A model generated the notes under the pieces. That model did not search any database. It had not been told where the DNA came from and saw only the letters and a list, made by a program, of their open reading frames with translations. Shown in pieces: positions 8,966-17,819 of a stretch of 64,000 bases of DNA. The DNA is taken from assembly GCA_945952585.1 (NCBI GenBank), contig CAMFII010000001.1:496001-560000 (forward strand), written 5' to 3'. Each line of letters begins with the position of its first letter. The stretch's first letter is position 1. This DNA is from an uncultured Rhodobacter sp. Lineage in GTDB: Bacteria; Pseudomonadota; Alphaproteobacteria; Rhodobacterales; Rhodobacteraceae. Position numbers and translations under genes: made by a program.

Positions 8966-9100
8966 CAAGGCCTGGCCGCGGCACGAGCGCGGCCCCAATT
9001 TCGTCACAATGACGAATCGGCGCGCGAACAGATTGCATTGGCGTCGCCGGATTGTGCCCTTGGCGGGACTCTTCGAGGCAATTTAAGAAACAATCCCGCG

Positions 9101-9118
9101 ATCAATTAGGGAATTGAT
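9101..9118. promoter_or_regulatory. Inverted repeat upstream of candidate small RNA
   Basis: ATCAATT / AATTGAT, 7-bp perfect arms with a 4-bp spacer AGGG, about 30 bp upstream of a TTGACA box. The half-site order is opposite to an FNR/FnrL box (TTGAT-N4-ATCAA), so it is not called as one. A regulator site is the likeliest reading. Confidence 0.4.
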
Positions 9119-9147
9119 GCGTAAGATTGCGGCACCGCGGCAAATGT

Positions 9148-9176
9148 TTGACACAGCGCCTCAGAGCCGACATGGT
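9148..9176 (+). promoter_or_regulatory. Candidate promoter for small RNA
   Basis: Consensus -35 TTGACA (9148-9153), 17-bp spacer, -10 CATGGT (9171-9176). Transcription would begin near 9183. No credible reading frame follows, but a strong hairpin does. Confidence 0.45.
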
Positions 9177-9182
9177 TAAGGC

Positions 9183-9285
9183 ATGACGTTCCATCCGATG
9201 CCCTCGGGCGTTGTAGCGGACAGATTGCTTGCTAAAGGCGGCCCTGGCGTGACCCTCTGACACGCCGCAAGGGGCCGCCTTTCAA
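9183..9285 (+). ncRNA. Candidate small RNA ending in a compound hairpin
   Basis: Between a consensus-like promoter and a strong hairpin lies about 100 nt with no credible ORF. A 5' stem GGCAT/ATGCC opens the transcript. The 3' end is AAAGGCGGCCC (9234-9244) paired with GGGCCGCCTTT (9272-9282), enclosing a second 6-bp stem GGCGTG/CACGCC. The T-run is short (TTTCAAATTT), so termination efficiency is uncertain, and the hairpin may also end the convergent lrp transcript. It does not resemble 4.5S, 6S or tmRNA as I know them. Confidence 0.4.
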
Positions 9286-9334
9286 ATTTCGCGACAGAGT
9301 CATTGATGCAGCCCCGCGCCGAAGGGGCGACTGA

Positions 9335-9835
9335 TCAGGCCGACCGCTTCAGCCTGTCTTCCAGAACGTCGAAGGGAACCCCGGGTTCGTCCTTTGCACA
9401 GCGGATGACGAGGCTGGTCTTCACGCTCGCCACGTTTTCCGCGGCGGTCAGTTCTGCCGTCAGGAAGGTCTGGAAGGTCGACAGATCCGGCGCCACGCAT
9501 TTCAGGATGAAGTCGATTTCGCCGTTCAGCATGTGGCACTCGCGGACCAGCGGCCAGGCGCGGGCGCGGGCCTCGAAAGCCGAAAGGTCGACTTCCGCCT
9601 GGCTGTGCAGACGAACCATGGCAAAGACCTGCACCTCGAAGCCGAGTTCGCGCGTATCGATATCGGCGTGGTATCCACGGATATAGCCGGCTTCCTCGAG
9701 CGTGCGCACGCGCCGCAGGCAGGGCGGGGCCGAAATGCCGACCCGCTTGGCCAGTTCGACATTCGTCATCCGCCCATCGGCCTGAAGCTCCGCCAGAATG
9801 TGGCGGTCTATCGGGTCCAGCTTCGATCCGGCCAT
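9335..9835 (-). CDS. Lrp/AsnC family transcriptional regulator
   Basis: 166 aa from ATG 9835, with AGGAGA upstream. N-terminal winged helix (LDPIDRHILAELQADGRMTN, then VELAKRVGISAPPCLRRVRTL) and a C-terminal RAM ligand/oligomer domain (AMVRLHSQAEVDLSAF onwards). This matches the feast/famine regulators that respond to amino acids; the effector cannot be read from sequence. Divergent from trxB across 187 bp that includes an ATTGTTTC octamer, so it may control itself and trxB. Confidence 0.92.
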   Translation of the reverse strand: MAGSKLDPIDRHILAELQADGRMTNVELAKRVGISAPPCLRRVRTLEEAGYIRGYHADIDTRELGFEVQVFAMVRLHSQAEVDLSAFEARARAWPLVRECHMLNGEIDFILKCVAPDLSTFQTFLTAELTAAENVASVKTSLVIRCAKDEPGVPFDVLEDRLKRSA

Positions 9836-9866
9836 GTGCAGCTCTCCTTCTCGCGGCGGAATGTAG

Positions 9867-10964
<1,098 letters not shown>

Positions 10965-11019
10965 CCGGCGAGATCCGCCGCGACGCGACGCCCCTCCACG
11001 ATTTCGCAACAGTGTGTTT

Positions 11020-11048
11020 CCGGCCTGCCGTTGGCGGGTCGGTTTTTT
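11020..11048 (+). terminator. Intrinsic terminator of trxB
   Basis: Ten-pair stem CCGGCCTGCC / GGCGGGTCGG (two G-U pairs), loop GTT, followed by six T residues (11043-11048), 55 bp after the trxB stop. Confidence 0.85.
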
Positions 11049-11068
11049 GCCATAGTCCGACCACCCTC

Positions 11069-11091
11069 AGGACACAGCTGCCACGTGTCCT
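11069..11091. repeat. Inverted repeat upstream of the CTERM gene
   Basis: AGGACAC / GTGTCCT, 7-bp arms, 9-bp spacer, 36 bp before the ATG of the VPLPA-CTERM gene. A regulatory dyad or leader hairpin; no family can be assigned. Confidence 0.4.
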
Positions 11092-11127
11092 ACGCAATGT
11101 TGCCACAACCATTATTGGAGTGAGGGG

Positions 11128-11772
11128 ATGAAGATAAGGAACACGGTGGCCATTGCGGCCATCATCATTGCGGCAGGCTTCGGGGCGCAGGCGGCGACAG
11201 TGACCGTCGATTTCGAAGGCGATGCATCGGGCAATGTGCCCAACGGCTTTACCAGCTCGGGGTCGTCGATTGTGTCCTTCACGGACTCCATCGACAGCAA
11301 TCTCGAGATTCGCGACTACGGGACCCAAACCGATGGGAAGAGCCTGATCGTGCGCCATGACGACCATAGCACGCTGATCATGACCTTCTCGCAGCTGGTC
11401 AGCAACCTGTCTCTGTCCTTCGGCAACGACGATCCATTCTATTCGCTGGCCGGGGACGTCGCCGTTCTTCAGGGCTTCCTTGGCGGAGTGCTGAAAGGCG
11501 TCGCCTTTGTCACCATGAACCGCGACGACATCATGAACCAGACAATCGGGTTCTTCGGCCAGCCGATCGACAAGGCGGTGTTCTACTATGGACGCCTCGC
11601 CCTTGGATCGGACGGCAGCCTCGCGGTGAATCCGATCAACCTGATCGAAGTGGTCGACAACGTCACCTTCGAGGTGCCGGACGTGGCAGAGGTTCCGCTT
11701 CCCGCCTCGGGTCTGCTGCTTCTCGGCGCCGGCGGATTGCTCGCGGCGGCCCGCCGCAAGCGCGCCGCCTGA
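11128..11772 (+). CDS. Secreted protein with VPLPA-CTERM sorting signal
   Basis: 214 aa. Signal peptide (MKIRNTVAIAAIIIAAGFGAQA), then a Ser/Asp/Gly-rich middle of about 160 residues with no recognised domain. The C-terminus VPLPASGLLLLGAGGLLAAA followed by RRKRAA is the VPLPA variant of PEP-CTERM: sorting motif, hydrophobic helix and basic tail. Such proteins are processed by an exosortase-type transpeptidase and are linked to the exopolysaccharide or surface matrix. No exosortase gene lies in the window. TTGGAG and GAGGGG precede the ATG. A terminator follows. Confidence 0.85.
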   Translation: MKIRNTVAIAAIIIAAGFGAQAATVTVDFEGDASGNVPNGFTSSGSSIVSFTDSIDSNLEIRDYGTQTDGKSLIVRHDDHSTLIMTFSQLVSNLSLSFGNDDPFYSLAGDVAVLQGFLGGVLKGVAFVTMNRDDIMNQTIGFFGQPIDKAVFYYGRLALGSDGSLAVNPINLIEVVDNVTFEVPDVAEVPLPASGLLLLGAGGLLAAARRKRAA

Positions 11773-11817
11773 CGGCAACACTCAGACAAGTCTCGCTACA
11801 ACTCGCTACACGCAGTC

Positions 11818-11852
11818 GAAGCCGGGTCGGAAGGCCCGGCTTCACCCTTTTT
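11818..11852 (+). terminator. Intrinsic terminator of the CTERM gene
   Basis: GAAGCCGGG / CCCGGCTTC 9-bp stem, 8-nt loop, then ACCC and five T residues, 46 bp past the stop. Confidence 0.85.
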
Positions 11853-12095
11853 GTCCTGCGCCCAGCAAGTCCAGCGGGAACGTCCGTTTCGAAGGAGACC
11901 GGCGTTTCGGGGAAAACATCGTGAGACGGCCGATCCGCCCCATGACTGTCGCCGGGATAACAGCGCAATCGCGGAAAAACGGTCTATTCGGAGAAGATTT
12001 TCCCTTATTGCCTTGAGTTTGACACGCTCGAAGGGATATCTGCCCGCATCCCGCCGCCACCCGGCAAATGCGGTTTCACCCAAGGGCCTGACCTG
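11853..12095 (+). promoter_or_regulatory. Leader and promoter region of sat-cysC
   Basis: No gene is visible between the CTERM terminator and sat-cysC. A possible promoter is TTGAGT (12013-12018), 18-bp spacer, TATCTG (12037-12042). A directly adjacent TTGACA (12019-12024) lacks a matching -10. CGTTTCG occurs twice near 11886 and 11904. No riboswitch fold is recognised. Confidence 0.3.
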
Positions 12096-13802
12096 ATGAC
12101 CATCTCGAACCTGACTCCGATCCCGGAGCTCTATGTCTCTCCCGAATCTGCGCAGAAACTGAAGATCGAGGCTGGCGACCTGCCGTCCTGGGATCTGACC
12201 CCGCGCCAGATCTGCGACCTCGAACTGCTGATGAACGGCGGTTTCCATCCGCTGAAAGGCTTCCAGTCGGAAGCCGACTATAACGGCGTCGTCGAGAACA
12301 TGCGCACCGAGGACGGTACGCTCTGGCCGATCCCGGTCACACTCGATGTGAGCCAGGCCTTCGCCGACAAGGTGGAACCCGGGCAGGACATCGCGCTGCG
12401 CGACCAGGAAGGCGTCATCCTCGCGGTGCTATCGATCACCGACAAGTGGACGCCGAACAAATCCAACGAGGCCGAGAAGGTCTTTGGCGCCGATGACCTG
12501 GCTCATCCGGCGGTGAACTACCTGCATCACTCCGCCGGCCCGGTCTATCTGGGCGGTCCGGTCGTGGGCATCCAGCAACCGGTGCACTATGACTTCCGCG
12601 CCCGCCGCGACACGCCGAACGAACTGCGCGCCTATTTCCGCAAGCTCGGCTGGAAGCGCATCGTCGCCTTCCAGACCCGCAACCCGCTGCACCGTGCCCA
12701 CCAGGAACTGACCTTCCGCGCCGCCAAGGAAGCGCAGGCCAACCTGCTCATCCACCCGGTCGTCGGCATGACCAAGCCGGGCGATGTCGACCACTTCACC
12801 CGCGTGCGCTGCTACGAGGCGGTGCTGGACAAATATCCTGCCGCCACCACGCACCTGTCGCTTCTCAACCTTGCGATGCGCATGGGCGGCCCGCGCGAGG
12901 CGCTGTGGCACGCGATCATCCGCAAGAACCACGGCCTGACCCATTTCATCGTCGGCCGCGACCATGCCGGCCCGGGCAAGAACAGCCAGGGCAAGGATTT
13001 CTACGACCCCTATGCCGCGCAGGAGATGGTGCGCAAGCACCAGGCCGAAATCGGCATCGAGATGGTCGACTTCAAGCAGATGGTCTACGTTCAGGAGAAG
13101 GCCCAGTACTTCCCGGTCGACGAGGTTCCAGAAGGTTCGACCGTGCTCGACATCTCGGGCACCGAACTTCGCCGCCGCCTGCGTGAAGGTCTCGAGATCC
13201 CCGACTGGTTCTCGTTCCCCGAGGTGGTGACACAGCTGCGCCGCACCTCGCCGCCGCGCGACAAGCAGGGCTTCACCGTGTTCTTCACCGGCCTTTCCGG
13301 CTCGGGCAAATCGACCATCGCCAACGCGCTGATGGTCAAGCTGATGGAGATGGGCGGCCGGCCGGTGACGCTGCTCGACGGTGACGTGGTGCGCAAGCAC
13401 CTGTCGTCAGAACTCGGCTTTTCGAAGGAACACCGCGACATCAACATCCGCCGCATCGGCTATGTCGCCTCCGAGATCTCGAAGAACGGCGGCATCGCCA
13501 TCTGCGCCCCGATCGCGCCCTACACCGCGACCCGCCGCGCCGTGCGCGAGATGATCGAAGCCTTCGGTGCCTTCGTCGAGGTCCATGTCGCGACCAGCAT
13601 CGAGGAATGCGAACGCCGCGACCGCAAGGGCCTCTACAAGCTGGCGCGCGAAGGCAAGATCAAGGAGTTCACCGGCATTTCCGACCCTTACGAAGCGCCA
13701 GAAAATCCCGAACTCCGCGTCGAGACCGAGGGTTCGGATGTCGACAGCTGCGCCCACCAGGTGCTGCTGAAACTGGAGCAGATGGGTCTGATCCGCGCCT
13801 GA
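12096..13802 (+). CDS. Bifunctional sulfate adenylyltransferase / adenylylsulfate kinase
   Basis: 568 aa fusion. Residues 1 to about 385 are ATP sulfurylase with the active-site QTRNPLHRAH motif and GRDHAGPG. Residues about 390-568 are APS kinase, with P-loop GLSGSGKST (399-407), LLDGDVVRKHLS, GFSKEHRDINI and FTGISDPYEAPENP. Together they make PAPS from sulfate and ATP in two steps of assimilatory sulfate activation. A sulfurylase-kinase fusion in place of CysDN is usual in Rhodobacteraceae. It is monocistronic, with its own terminator. Confidence 0.95.
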   Translation: MTISNLTPIPELYVSPESAQKLKIEAGDLPSWDLTPRQICDLELLMNGGFHPLKGFQSEADYNGVVENMRTEDGTLWPIPVTLDVSQAFADKVEPGQDIALRDQEGVILAVLSITDKWTPNKSNEAEKVFGADDLAHPAVNYLHHSAGPVYLGGPVVGIQQPVHYDFRARRDTPNELRAYFRKLGWKRIVAFQTRNPLHRAHQELTFRAAKEAQANLLIHPVVGMTKPGDVDHFTRVRCYEAVLDKYPAATTHLSLLNLAMRMGGPREALWHAIIRKNHGLTHFIVGRDHAGPGKNSQGKDFYDPYAAQEMVRKHQAEIGIEMVDFKQMVYVQEKAQYFPVDEVPEGSTVLDISGTELRRRLREGLEIPDWFSFPEVVTQLRRTSPPRDKQGFTVFFTGLSGSGKSTIANALMVKLMEMGGRPVTLLDGDVVRKHLSSELGFSKEHRDINIRRIGYVASEISKNGGIAICAPIAPYTATRRAVREMIEAFGAFVEVHVATSIEECERRDRKGLYKLAREGKIKEFTGISDPYEAPENPELRVETEGSDVDSCAHQVLLKLEQMGLIRA

Positions 13803-13821
13803 CGCTCATGCCAGAACGCAA

Positions 13822-13849
13822 AAAGGGCCGGTCTTTCGACCGGCCCTTT
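13822..13849. terminator. Bidirectional terminator between sat-cysC and DUF1150 gene
   Basis: Perfect 12-bp stem AAAGGGCCGGTC / GACCGGCCCTTT with a TTTC loop. Five A residues on the left give a U-tract for the minus strand, and TTT follows on the plus strand. It lies between convergent genes. Confidence 0.85.
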
Positions 13850-13871
13850 CTAGTTGGCGATGACGTCGCCT

Positions 13872-14099
13872 TCAATGGGCGTTCACGGGCGCCAGATCGT
13901 GATGGCGCGCCAGAAGGAAGGCGAGACTGCGGTCGCGCACCAGCGCCACCCGCTCACCATCCGGCCGGTTGACCGAATAGAGCGTCTCGACATCGCCGAT
14001 CTGCGCCCGGATCTCGTCCGGCAGTTCAGCGGCGGCAATCGGACGGATGTAGACGATCCGCTCGCCTTCCTCAGGGAAACCTTCGAATTTCGTATCCAT
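13872..14099 (-). CDS. DUF1150 family protein
   Basis: 75 aa, beginning MDTKFEGFPEEGERIVYIRP and ending in a helical segment (SLAFLLARHHDLAPVNAH). This matches the alphaproteobacterial DUF1150 family, which regularly follows a small heat-shock gene, as here (11 bp gap). Function unknown; a role alongside the Hsp20 chaperone is a context inference. Confidence 0.85.
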   Translation of the reverse strand: MDTKFEGFPEEGERIVYIRPIAAAELPDEIRAQIGDVETLYSVNRPDGERVALVRDRSLAFLLARHHDLAPVNAH

Positions 14100-14110
14100 G
14101 TGCTTTCTCC

Positions 14111-14524
14111 TTATCCCCGACCGATCCTGATCGTCTGCACCACCGGCTCGGGCGCCGAGCGGCGCAGATCGATGTGCAAAAGCCCGTTTTCCATCGTCGC
14201 CGCCGCCACCTCGACGCCATCCGCCAGCACAAAGCTGCGCTGGAAGGCACGGGCGGCGATACCGCGATGCAGGAACACCCTTTGCCCTTCCTCCTCTGCC
14301 TGGCGGCCGCGGACGACAAGCTGTCGGTCCTCAACCGTGATCGCCAGGTCTTCCTCACGGAAACCAGCGACGGCCAGCGTGATGCGATAGGCATTCTCTG
14401 CCACCGCCTCGATGTTGAAGGGAGGATAGCCTTCTCCCGCGGTCTTCGCGGTGCGTTCGACCAGCCGTTCCAGCTGCTCGAACCCCAGAAGGTAGGGGTG
14501 GGCCCCAAAGCTCAGTTTCGTCAT
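14111..14524 (-). CDS. Small heat-shock protein, Hsp20 family
   Basis: 137 aa from ATG 14524, with AAGGA 8 nt upstream; longer in-frame starts would read through the promoter. The alpha-crystallin domain is visible: YPPFNIEAVAENAYRITLAV, GFREEDLAITVEDRQLVVRG, a HRGIAARAFQRSF strand and the C-terminal ENGLLHIDLRR. It is an ATP-independent holdase. A sigma-32-type promoter (14592-14620) fits heat-shock control. First gene of a two-gene operon with DUF1150. Confidence 0.93.
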   Translation of the reverse strand: MTKLSFGAHPYLLGFEQLERLVERTAKTAGEGYPPFNIEAVAENAYRITLAVAGFREEDLAITVEDRQLVVRGRQAEEEGQRVFLHRGIAARAFQRSFVLADGVEVAAATMENGLLHIDLRRSAPEPVVQTIRIGRG

Positions 14525-14591
14525 CCGGGATGTCCTTGGGCTAAGCGACATGCGATGGAACGTCCCCGGTCGGGCAACGTCCCAAGGGGAA

Positions 14592-14620
14592 ATATGGGGC
14601 GGGTCAACGGCTTGCACAAG
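14592..14620 (-). promoter_or_regulatory. RpoH (sigma-32)-type promoter of hsp20
   Basis: Read on the minus strand: CTTGTGC (14620-14614), 14-bp spacer, CCCCATAT (14599-14592), close to the heat-shock consensus CTTG...CCCCATNT. Transcription would start near 14585, about 60 nt before the ATG. Confidence 0.65.
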
Positions 14621-14715
14621 AGCCCGGCGATACCCAGATTTCTTTTCGCAACACCGGCAATGCCGCTATAGTCCGCCAAACCGGCACCCTGCGACTCAAC
14701 AGCCGAGCAAGAAAA

Positions 14716-14934
14716 ATGAACGCGCCAACCGAACTCGACTTCGAGGAAATGCTCCGGATCAAGCTGGGGGTTCTTAGACGCGAGCACCGGGATCTCGACG
14801 ATGCCATTCATGCACTGGCCTCCAGCGGCCGCGGCGATCAGTTGACGCTGCAGCGGCTGAAGAAGCAGAAGCTGGCGCTGAAGGACCAGATCGTGAAGAT
14901 CGAGGACCAGCTGATCCCCGACATCATCGCGTGA
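14716..14934 (+). CDS. YdcH/DUF465 family small helical protein
   Basis: 72 aa with the DUF465 pattern LRREHRDLDDAIHAL and LQRLKKQKLALKDQI: two helices likely to form a coiled-coil hairpin. Function unknown. A TATAGT box (14667-14672) about 45 bp upstream may be its -10, with a poor -35. Divergent from hsp20. Confidence 0.85.
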   Translation: MNAPTELDFEEMLRIKLGVLRREHRDLDDAIHALASSGRGDQLTLQRLKKQKLALKDQIVKIEDQLIPDIIA

Positions 14935-14961
14935 GCGTCAGCGCAATGCGTGGCCTTCCGG

Positions 14962-15198
14962 TCAAACCGGCAGGTAGCGCCGTACGATCGCCGTGACGTC
15001 CAGTTCTCCCAATCCTTCAGCAGAGGCGTTTGCGTAGATCTCCGCAAACGCGCTCAGACCGGGCGCATCGCTCGCCGCTTCCTTCGCGAAGTGCAAGTCC
15101 TTGAGGATCATTTCCAGCGGCGCGGCAGGGGCGAAGGCTCCGGACAGCATCACCGCCCCGGCGGTCTTGACGGCAGCACTCGCGACCGGTTTTGCCAC
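14962..15198 (-). pseudogene. C-terminal remnant of a 3-hydroxyisobutyrate dehydrogenase-type gene
   Basis: About 78 codons resembling the last quarter of beta-hydroxyacid dehydrogenases: MLSGAFAPAAPLEMILKDLH, FAKEAA, then AFAEIYANASAEGLGELDVT and AIVRRYLPV. The NAD-binding Rossmann domain and catalytic lysine region are missing, and a stop codon lies in frame just upstream of the GTG at 15198. The usual family length is about 290 aa. It faces away from a damaged LysR gene; both have lost their 5' ends at the same place. Confidence 0.7.
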
Positions 15199-15261
15199 GA
15201 GCGCTCAGGGGCGCCATCGCGTGGATCAAGCCAGACCCGAACCGAACCTGCATCTTCATAA

Positions 15262-15712
15262 ACCAACGTAAGGGCTGGGCTTGCGGTCCTGGCAGCCTCG
15301 CGCAGCGGGGCCAGCTGGCCCAGTGGGATGTTGCGGCTGACGTCCTCGACCACCTTCGCGCAAAACCTGCTGCTTCCCCAACTGCCCGAGTTTCGCGCGC
15401 GCTCCCCTGAAATCCTGCTCGATTGCCTGTTCACCGACATGAATGTCGACCTTGTCGCCGAACGGATCGACCTGGCGATCCGCCTTGCCCAGGCGGTCGA
15501 GGGCGGCCAGGTTGCGGCACGGCTGATGTCGACGTCGAACTTGCTGCGGCCGCCTGATTCAGGCGCTGCCGGAATGGGATGTCACCGCAACGACCTTCGA
15601 CACCTGTGCCTGGCTGGTCTATCCAAGCAGGTCCTTCCTGCCAGCCAAGGTCCGCGCCATGATCGACTTCCTCCGCGAGCGCATCCCCAGTGCGCGCTTC
15701 CAGCCAGAGTGA
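15262..15712 (+). pseudogene. Broken LysR-type regulator gene
   Basis: Frame 1 (from about 15262) reads a LysR linker and the start of the effector domain: PSGMLRLTSSTTFAQ, LLPQLPEFRARSPEI, then MNVDLVAERIDLAIRLA and VAARLMSTS. Around 15545 the match jumps to another frame, which reads LIQALPEWDVTATTFDTCAW and ends LPAKVRAMIDFLRERIPSA with a stop at 15710. Roughly 80-100 residues of effector domain and the whole N-terminal HTH are missing, so no functional regulator can be made. Confidence 0.7.
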
Positions 15713-15735
15713 CTGGGTGTCGAGACTGCCACCCC

Positions 15736-15774
15736 GATTTTTCTACGAAAAATCAGAATTTTCGCAGAAAATTC
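15736..15774. repeat. Two tandem 19-bp palindromic hairpins
   Basis: GATTTTTC-TAC-GAAAAATC (15736-15754) and GAATTTTC-GCA-GAAAATTC (15756-15774), separated by one base; each has a perfect 8-bp stem and a 3-nt loop. Both are variants of GAWTTTTC-N3-GAAAAWTC. AT-rich in a GC-rich genome, between the broken LysR gene and the purE promoter. They may act as a terminator or a repeated palindromic element. Confidence 0.75.
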
Positions 15775-15806
15775 GTTGCTGCCGCTCCAGAGCGGGACGG
15801 CAAATC

Positions 15807-15834
15807 TTGCCCCTCCTGCCCTCACCGCTATAGT
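15807..15834 (+). promoter_or_regulatory. Candidate purEK promoter
   Basis: TTGCCC (15807-15812), 16-bp spacer, TATAGT (15829-15834). Transcription would start near 15841, giving a leader of about 20 nt before the purE ATG at 15861. Confidence 0.55.
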
Positions 15835-15860
15835 GCGCGCCTCTTGAGGCGGAGGCGCGC

Positions 15861-16346
15861 ATGGCCGTGGACGTGGGAATCATCATGGGAAGCCAGTCCG
15901 ACTGGCCGACGATGAAAGAGGCCGCGTTGATCCTTGATGACCTCGGGATCGCCTACGAGACGAAGATCGTCTCGGCCCATCGCACCCCTGACCGGCTTTG
16001 GAGCTACGGCAAGACAGCGGTCGAGCGGGGCCTGAAGGTCATCATTGCCGGGGCGGGTGGCGCAGCGCATCTTCCGGGCATGATGGCGTCGAAGACGCGG
16101 GTCCCGGTGATCGGCGTTCCGGTCCAGACCAAGGCTCTGTCCGGCGTGGACAGCCTTTATTCGATCGTCCAGATGCCGAAGGGCTATCCGGTCGCCACGA
16201 TGGCGATCGGGGCCGCAGGTGCGGCGAATGCCGGCCTCCTGGCCGCCGGAATTCTTGCGGTTGGCGACGCCGCGCTCGCCGCGCGGCTGGATGCCTGGCG
16301 CGACGCCCTTTCGGCCTCGATCCCCGAGGAGCCCAAGGATGAGTAA
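15861..16346 (+). CDS. purE: N5-carboxyaminoimidazole ribonucleotide mutase PurE
   Basis: 161 aa. Family motifs [13 protein letters not shown] near the N-terminus, VSAHRTPDR and [15 protein letters not shown]. PurE moves the carboxyl group of N5-CAIR to give CAIR in purine synthesis; the partner PurK makes its substrate. The purK start lies inside the last codons (8-bp overlap), so the two are translationally coupled. Confidence 0.95.
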   Translation: MAVDVGIIMGSQSDWPTMKEAALILDDLGIAYETKIVSAHRTPDRLWSYGKTAVERGLKVIIAGAGGAAHLPGMMASKTRVPVIGVPVQTKALSGVDSLYSIVQMPKGYPVATMAIGAAGAANAGLLAAGILAVGDAALAARLDAWRDALSASIPEEPKDE

Positions 16347-17409
16347 GCCGCTTCCTTCGGGGTCGACCATCGGCATCCTCGGTGGCGGCCAGCTGGGCCG
16401 GATGCTTTCGGTCGCAGCCGCCCGGCTGGGCTTCCGCACCCATATCTATGAGCCGGCTGCCATGCCGCCCGCCGGCGACGTTGCGCATTATGTGACGACG
16501 GCCCCCTACGAAGAGGAAGCCGCGCTGAAGGCCTTCGCCGAGGCGGTCGATGTCGTGACCTACGAGTTCGAGAACGTGCCGACCTCGGCGCTCGACCTGA
16601 TCGAGGCGCGCCGGCCGATCCGCCCGAACCGCAGGGCGCTGGCGATCAGCCAGGACCGCATCGCCGAAAAGGACTTCCTGACCTCTATCGGCCTGACCAC
16701 GGCACCCTATCGCGCCGTGTCTGACAGGGCGTCGCTTGACGCAGCCGTCGCGGCGATCGGAACCCCGGCAATCCTGAAGACAACGCGCCTTGGCTATGAC
16801 GGCAAGGGCCAGGCGCGGCTGATGTCGCCCGAAGATGCGGAACCGGCACTCGCTGCGATGAACGGGGCCGAGGCGGTGCTTGAGGGATTTGTCCCGTTCA
16901 GTCACGAGGTGTCCGTGATCGCCGCGCGCGGGCTCGACGGCTCGGTGGCCTGCTTTGATCCCGGCGAGAACGTGCATCGCGACGGCATCCTGCGCACCAC
17001 CACCGTGCCCGCGCGGCTGTCGCCGAACCAGCGCAGCGACGCGATCCTGATCGCCGCGCGCATCCTGAACGCGCTCGACTATGTCGGCATCCTTGGCGTG
17101 GAGCTGTTCGTCACGGCAGGGGGCCTGATCGTCAACGAGATTGCGCCCCGCGTTCACAACTCGGGTCACTGGACCCAGAACGGCTGTGCTGTCGACCAGT
17201 TTGAGCAGCACATCCGCGCCATTGCCGGCTGGCCGCTTGGCGACGGCGCGCGCCATGCCGATGTGGTGATGGAAAACCTGATCGGGGACGACATCCTGCG
17301 TGTTCCCGAGCTGGCGAAAGAGGCGGATACTGCCCTACATCTTTATGGCAAGGGCGCCCCGCGCCCCGGCCGCAAGATGGGTCATGTAAACCGGGTCACC
17401 CGCCGCTAA
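16339..17409 (+). CDS. purK: 5-(carboxyamino)imidazole ribonucleotide synthase PurK
   Basis: 356 aa from ATG 16339, overlapping the purE end, with CCAAGG just before it. ATP-grasp enzyme: [20 protein letters not shown] at the N-terminus, [15 protein letters not shown] in the nucleotide-binding part, then [15 protein letters not shown] and QNGC. It carboxylates AIR with ATP and bicarbonate. The stop overlaps the convergent gene by 4 bp. Confidence 0.95.
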   Translation: MSKPLPSGSTIGILGGGQLGRMLSVAAARLGFRTHIYEPAAMPPAGDVAHYVTTAPYEEEAALKAFAEAVDVVTYEFENVPTSALDLIEARRPIRPNRRALAISQDRIAEKDFLTSIGLTTAPYRAVSDRASLDAAVAAIGTPAILKTTRLGYDGKGQARLMSPEDAEPALAAMNGAEAVLEGFVPFSHEVSVIAARGLDGSVACFDPGENVHRDGILRTTTVPARLSPNQRSDAILIAARILNALDYVGILGVELFVTAGGLIVNEIAPRVHNSGHWTQNGCAVDQFEQHIRAIAGWPLGDGARHADVVMENLIGDDILRVPELAKEADTALHLYGKGAPRPGRKMGHVNRVTRR

Positions 17410-17819
17410 GCGTCAGGGGTATCCGTATCGCGGATGCCCGCGGCCAGCTTCTTCCGTGCCTCGGCGGCAAGCCGCAAGTAGCGCGTGCGGAATTCTTCGA
17501 GGTGCTCCTCCTCGATCTCTTCCAGATCAAGGAGTGCGTTGTGGGCGCCCTGGGTTGCCCGGATCAGCTCGTCAAGCTTCAGCTGGATCGCGGCAGTGTC
17601 GCGGTTCTGGGTGTTCTGGATCAGGAAGACCATCAGGAAGGTCACGATGGTCGTGCCGGTGTTGATCACCAGCTGCCATGTGTCGCTGAACTGGAAGATC
17701 GGCCCCGTCACGATCCAGACAGCAATCACGCCAACCGCCATGCTGAACACGACCGGCCGGCCAGTGATCCGGGCGACGTGCTTGGCGAAGCTGGCGTAGC
17801 GGTCGTTCCTGCTGGTCAT
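17406..17819 (-). CDS. Low-affinity iron permease family protein
   Basis: 137 aa. Two hydrophobic helices ([20 protein letters not shown] and [20 protein letters not shown]) precede the family hallmark [20 protein letters not shown]; the C-terminus is a charged coiled coil. This is the COG5478 pattern, named for yeast Fet4-like permeases; for short bacterial members iron transport is an assumption. The start overlaps the stop of the upstream lipase gene (ATGA). Confidence 0.82.
   Translation of the reverse strand: MTSRNDRYASFAKHVARITGRPVVFSMAVGVIAVWIVTGPIFQFSDTWQLVINTGTTIVTFLMVFLIQNTQNRDTAAIQLKLDELIRATQGAHNALLDLEEIEEEHLEEFRTRYLRLAAEARKKLAAGIRDTDTPDA

Noticed and set aside
9101..9118. FNR/FnrL binding site
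   Set aside because: The half-sites are in the wrong order (ATCAA...TTGAT rather than TTGAT-N4-ATCAA).
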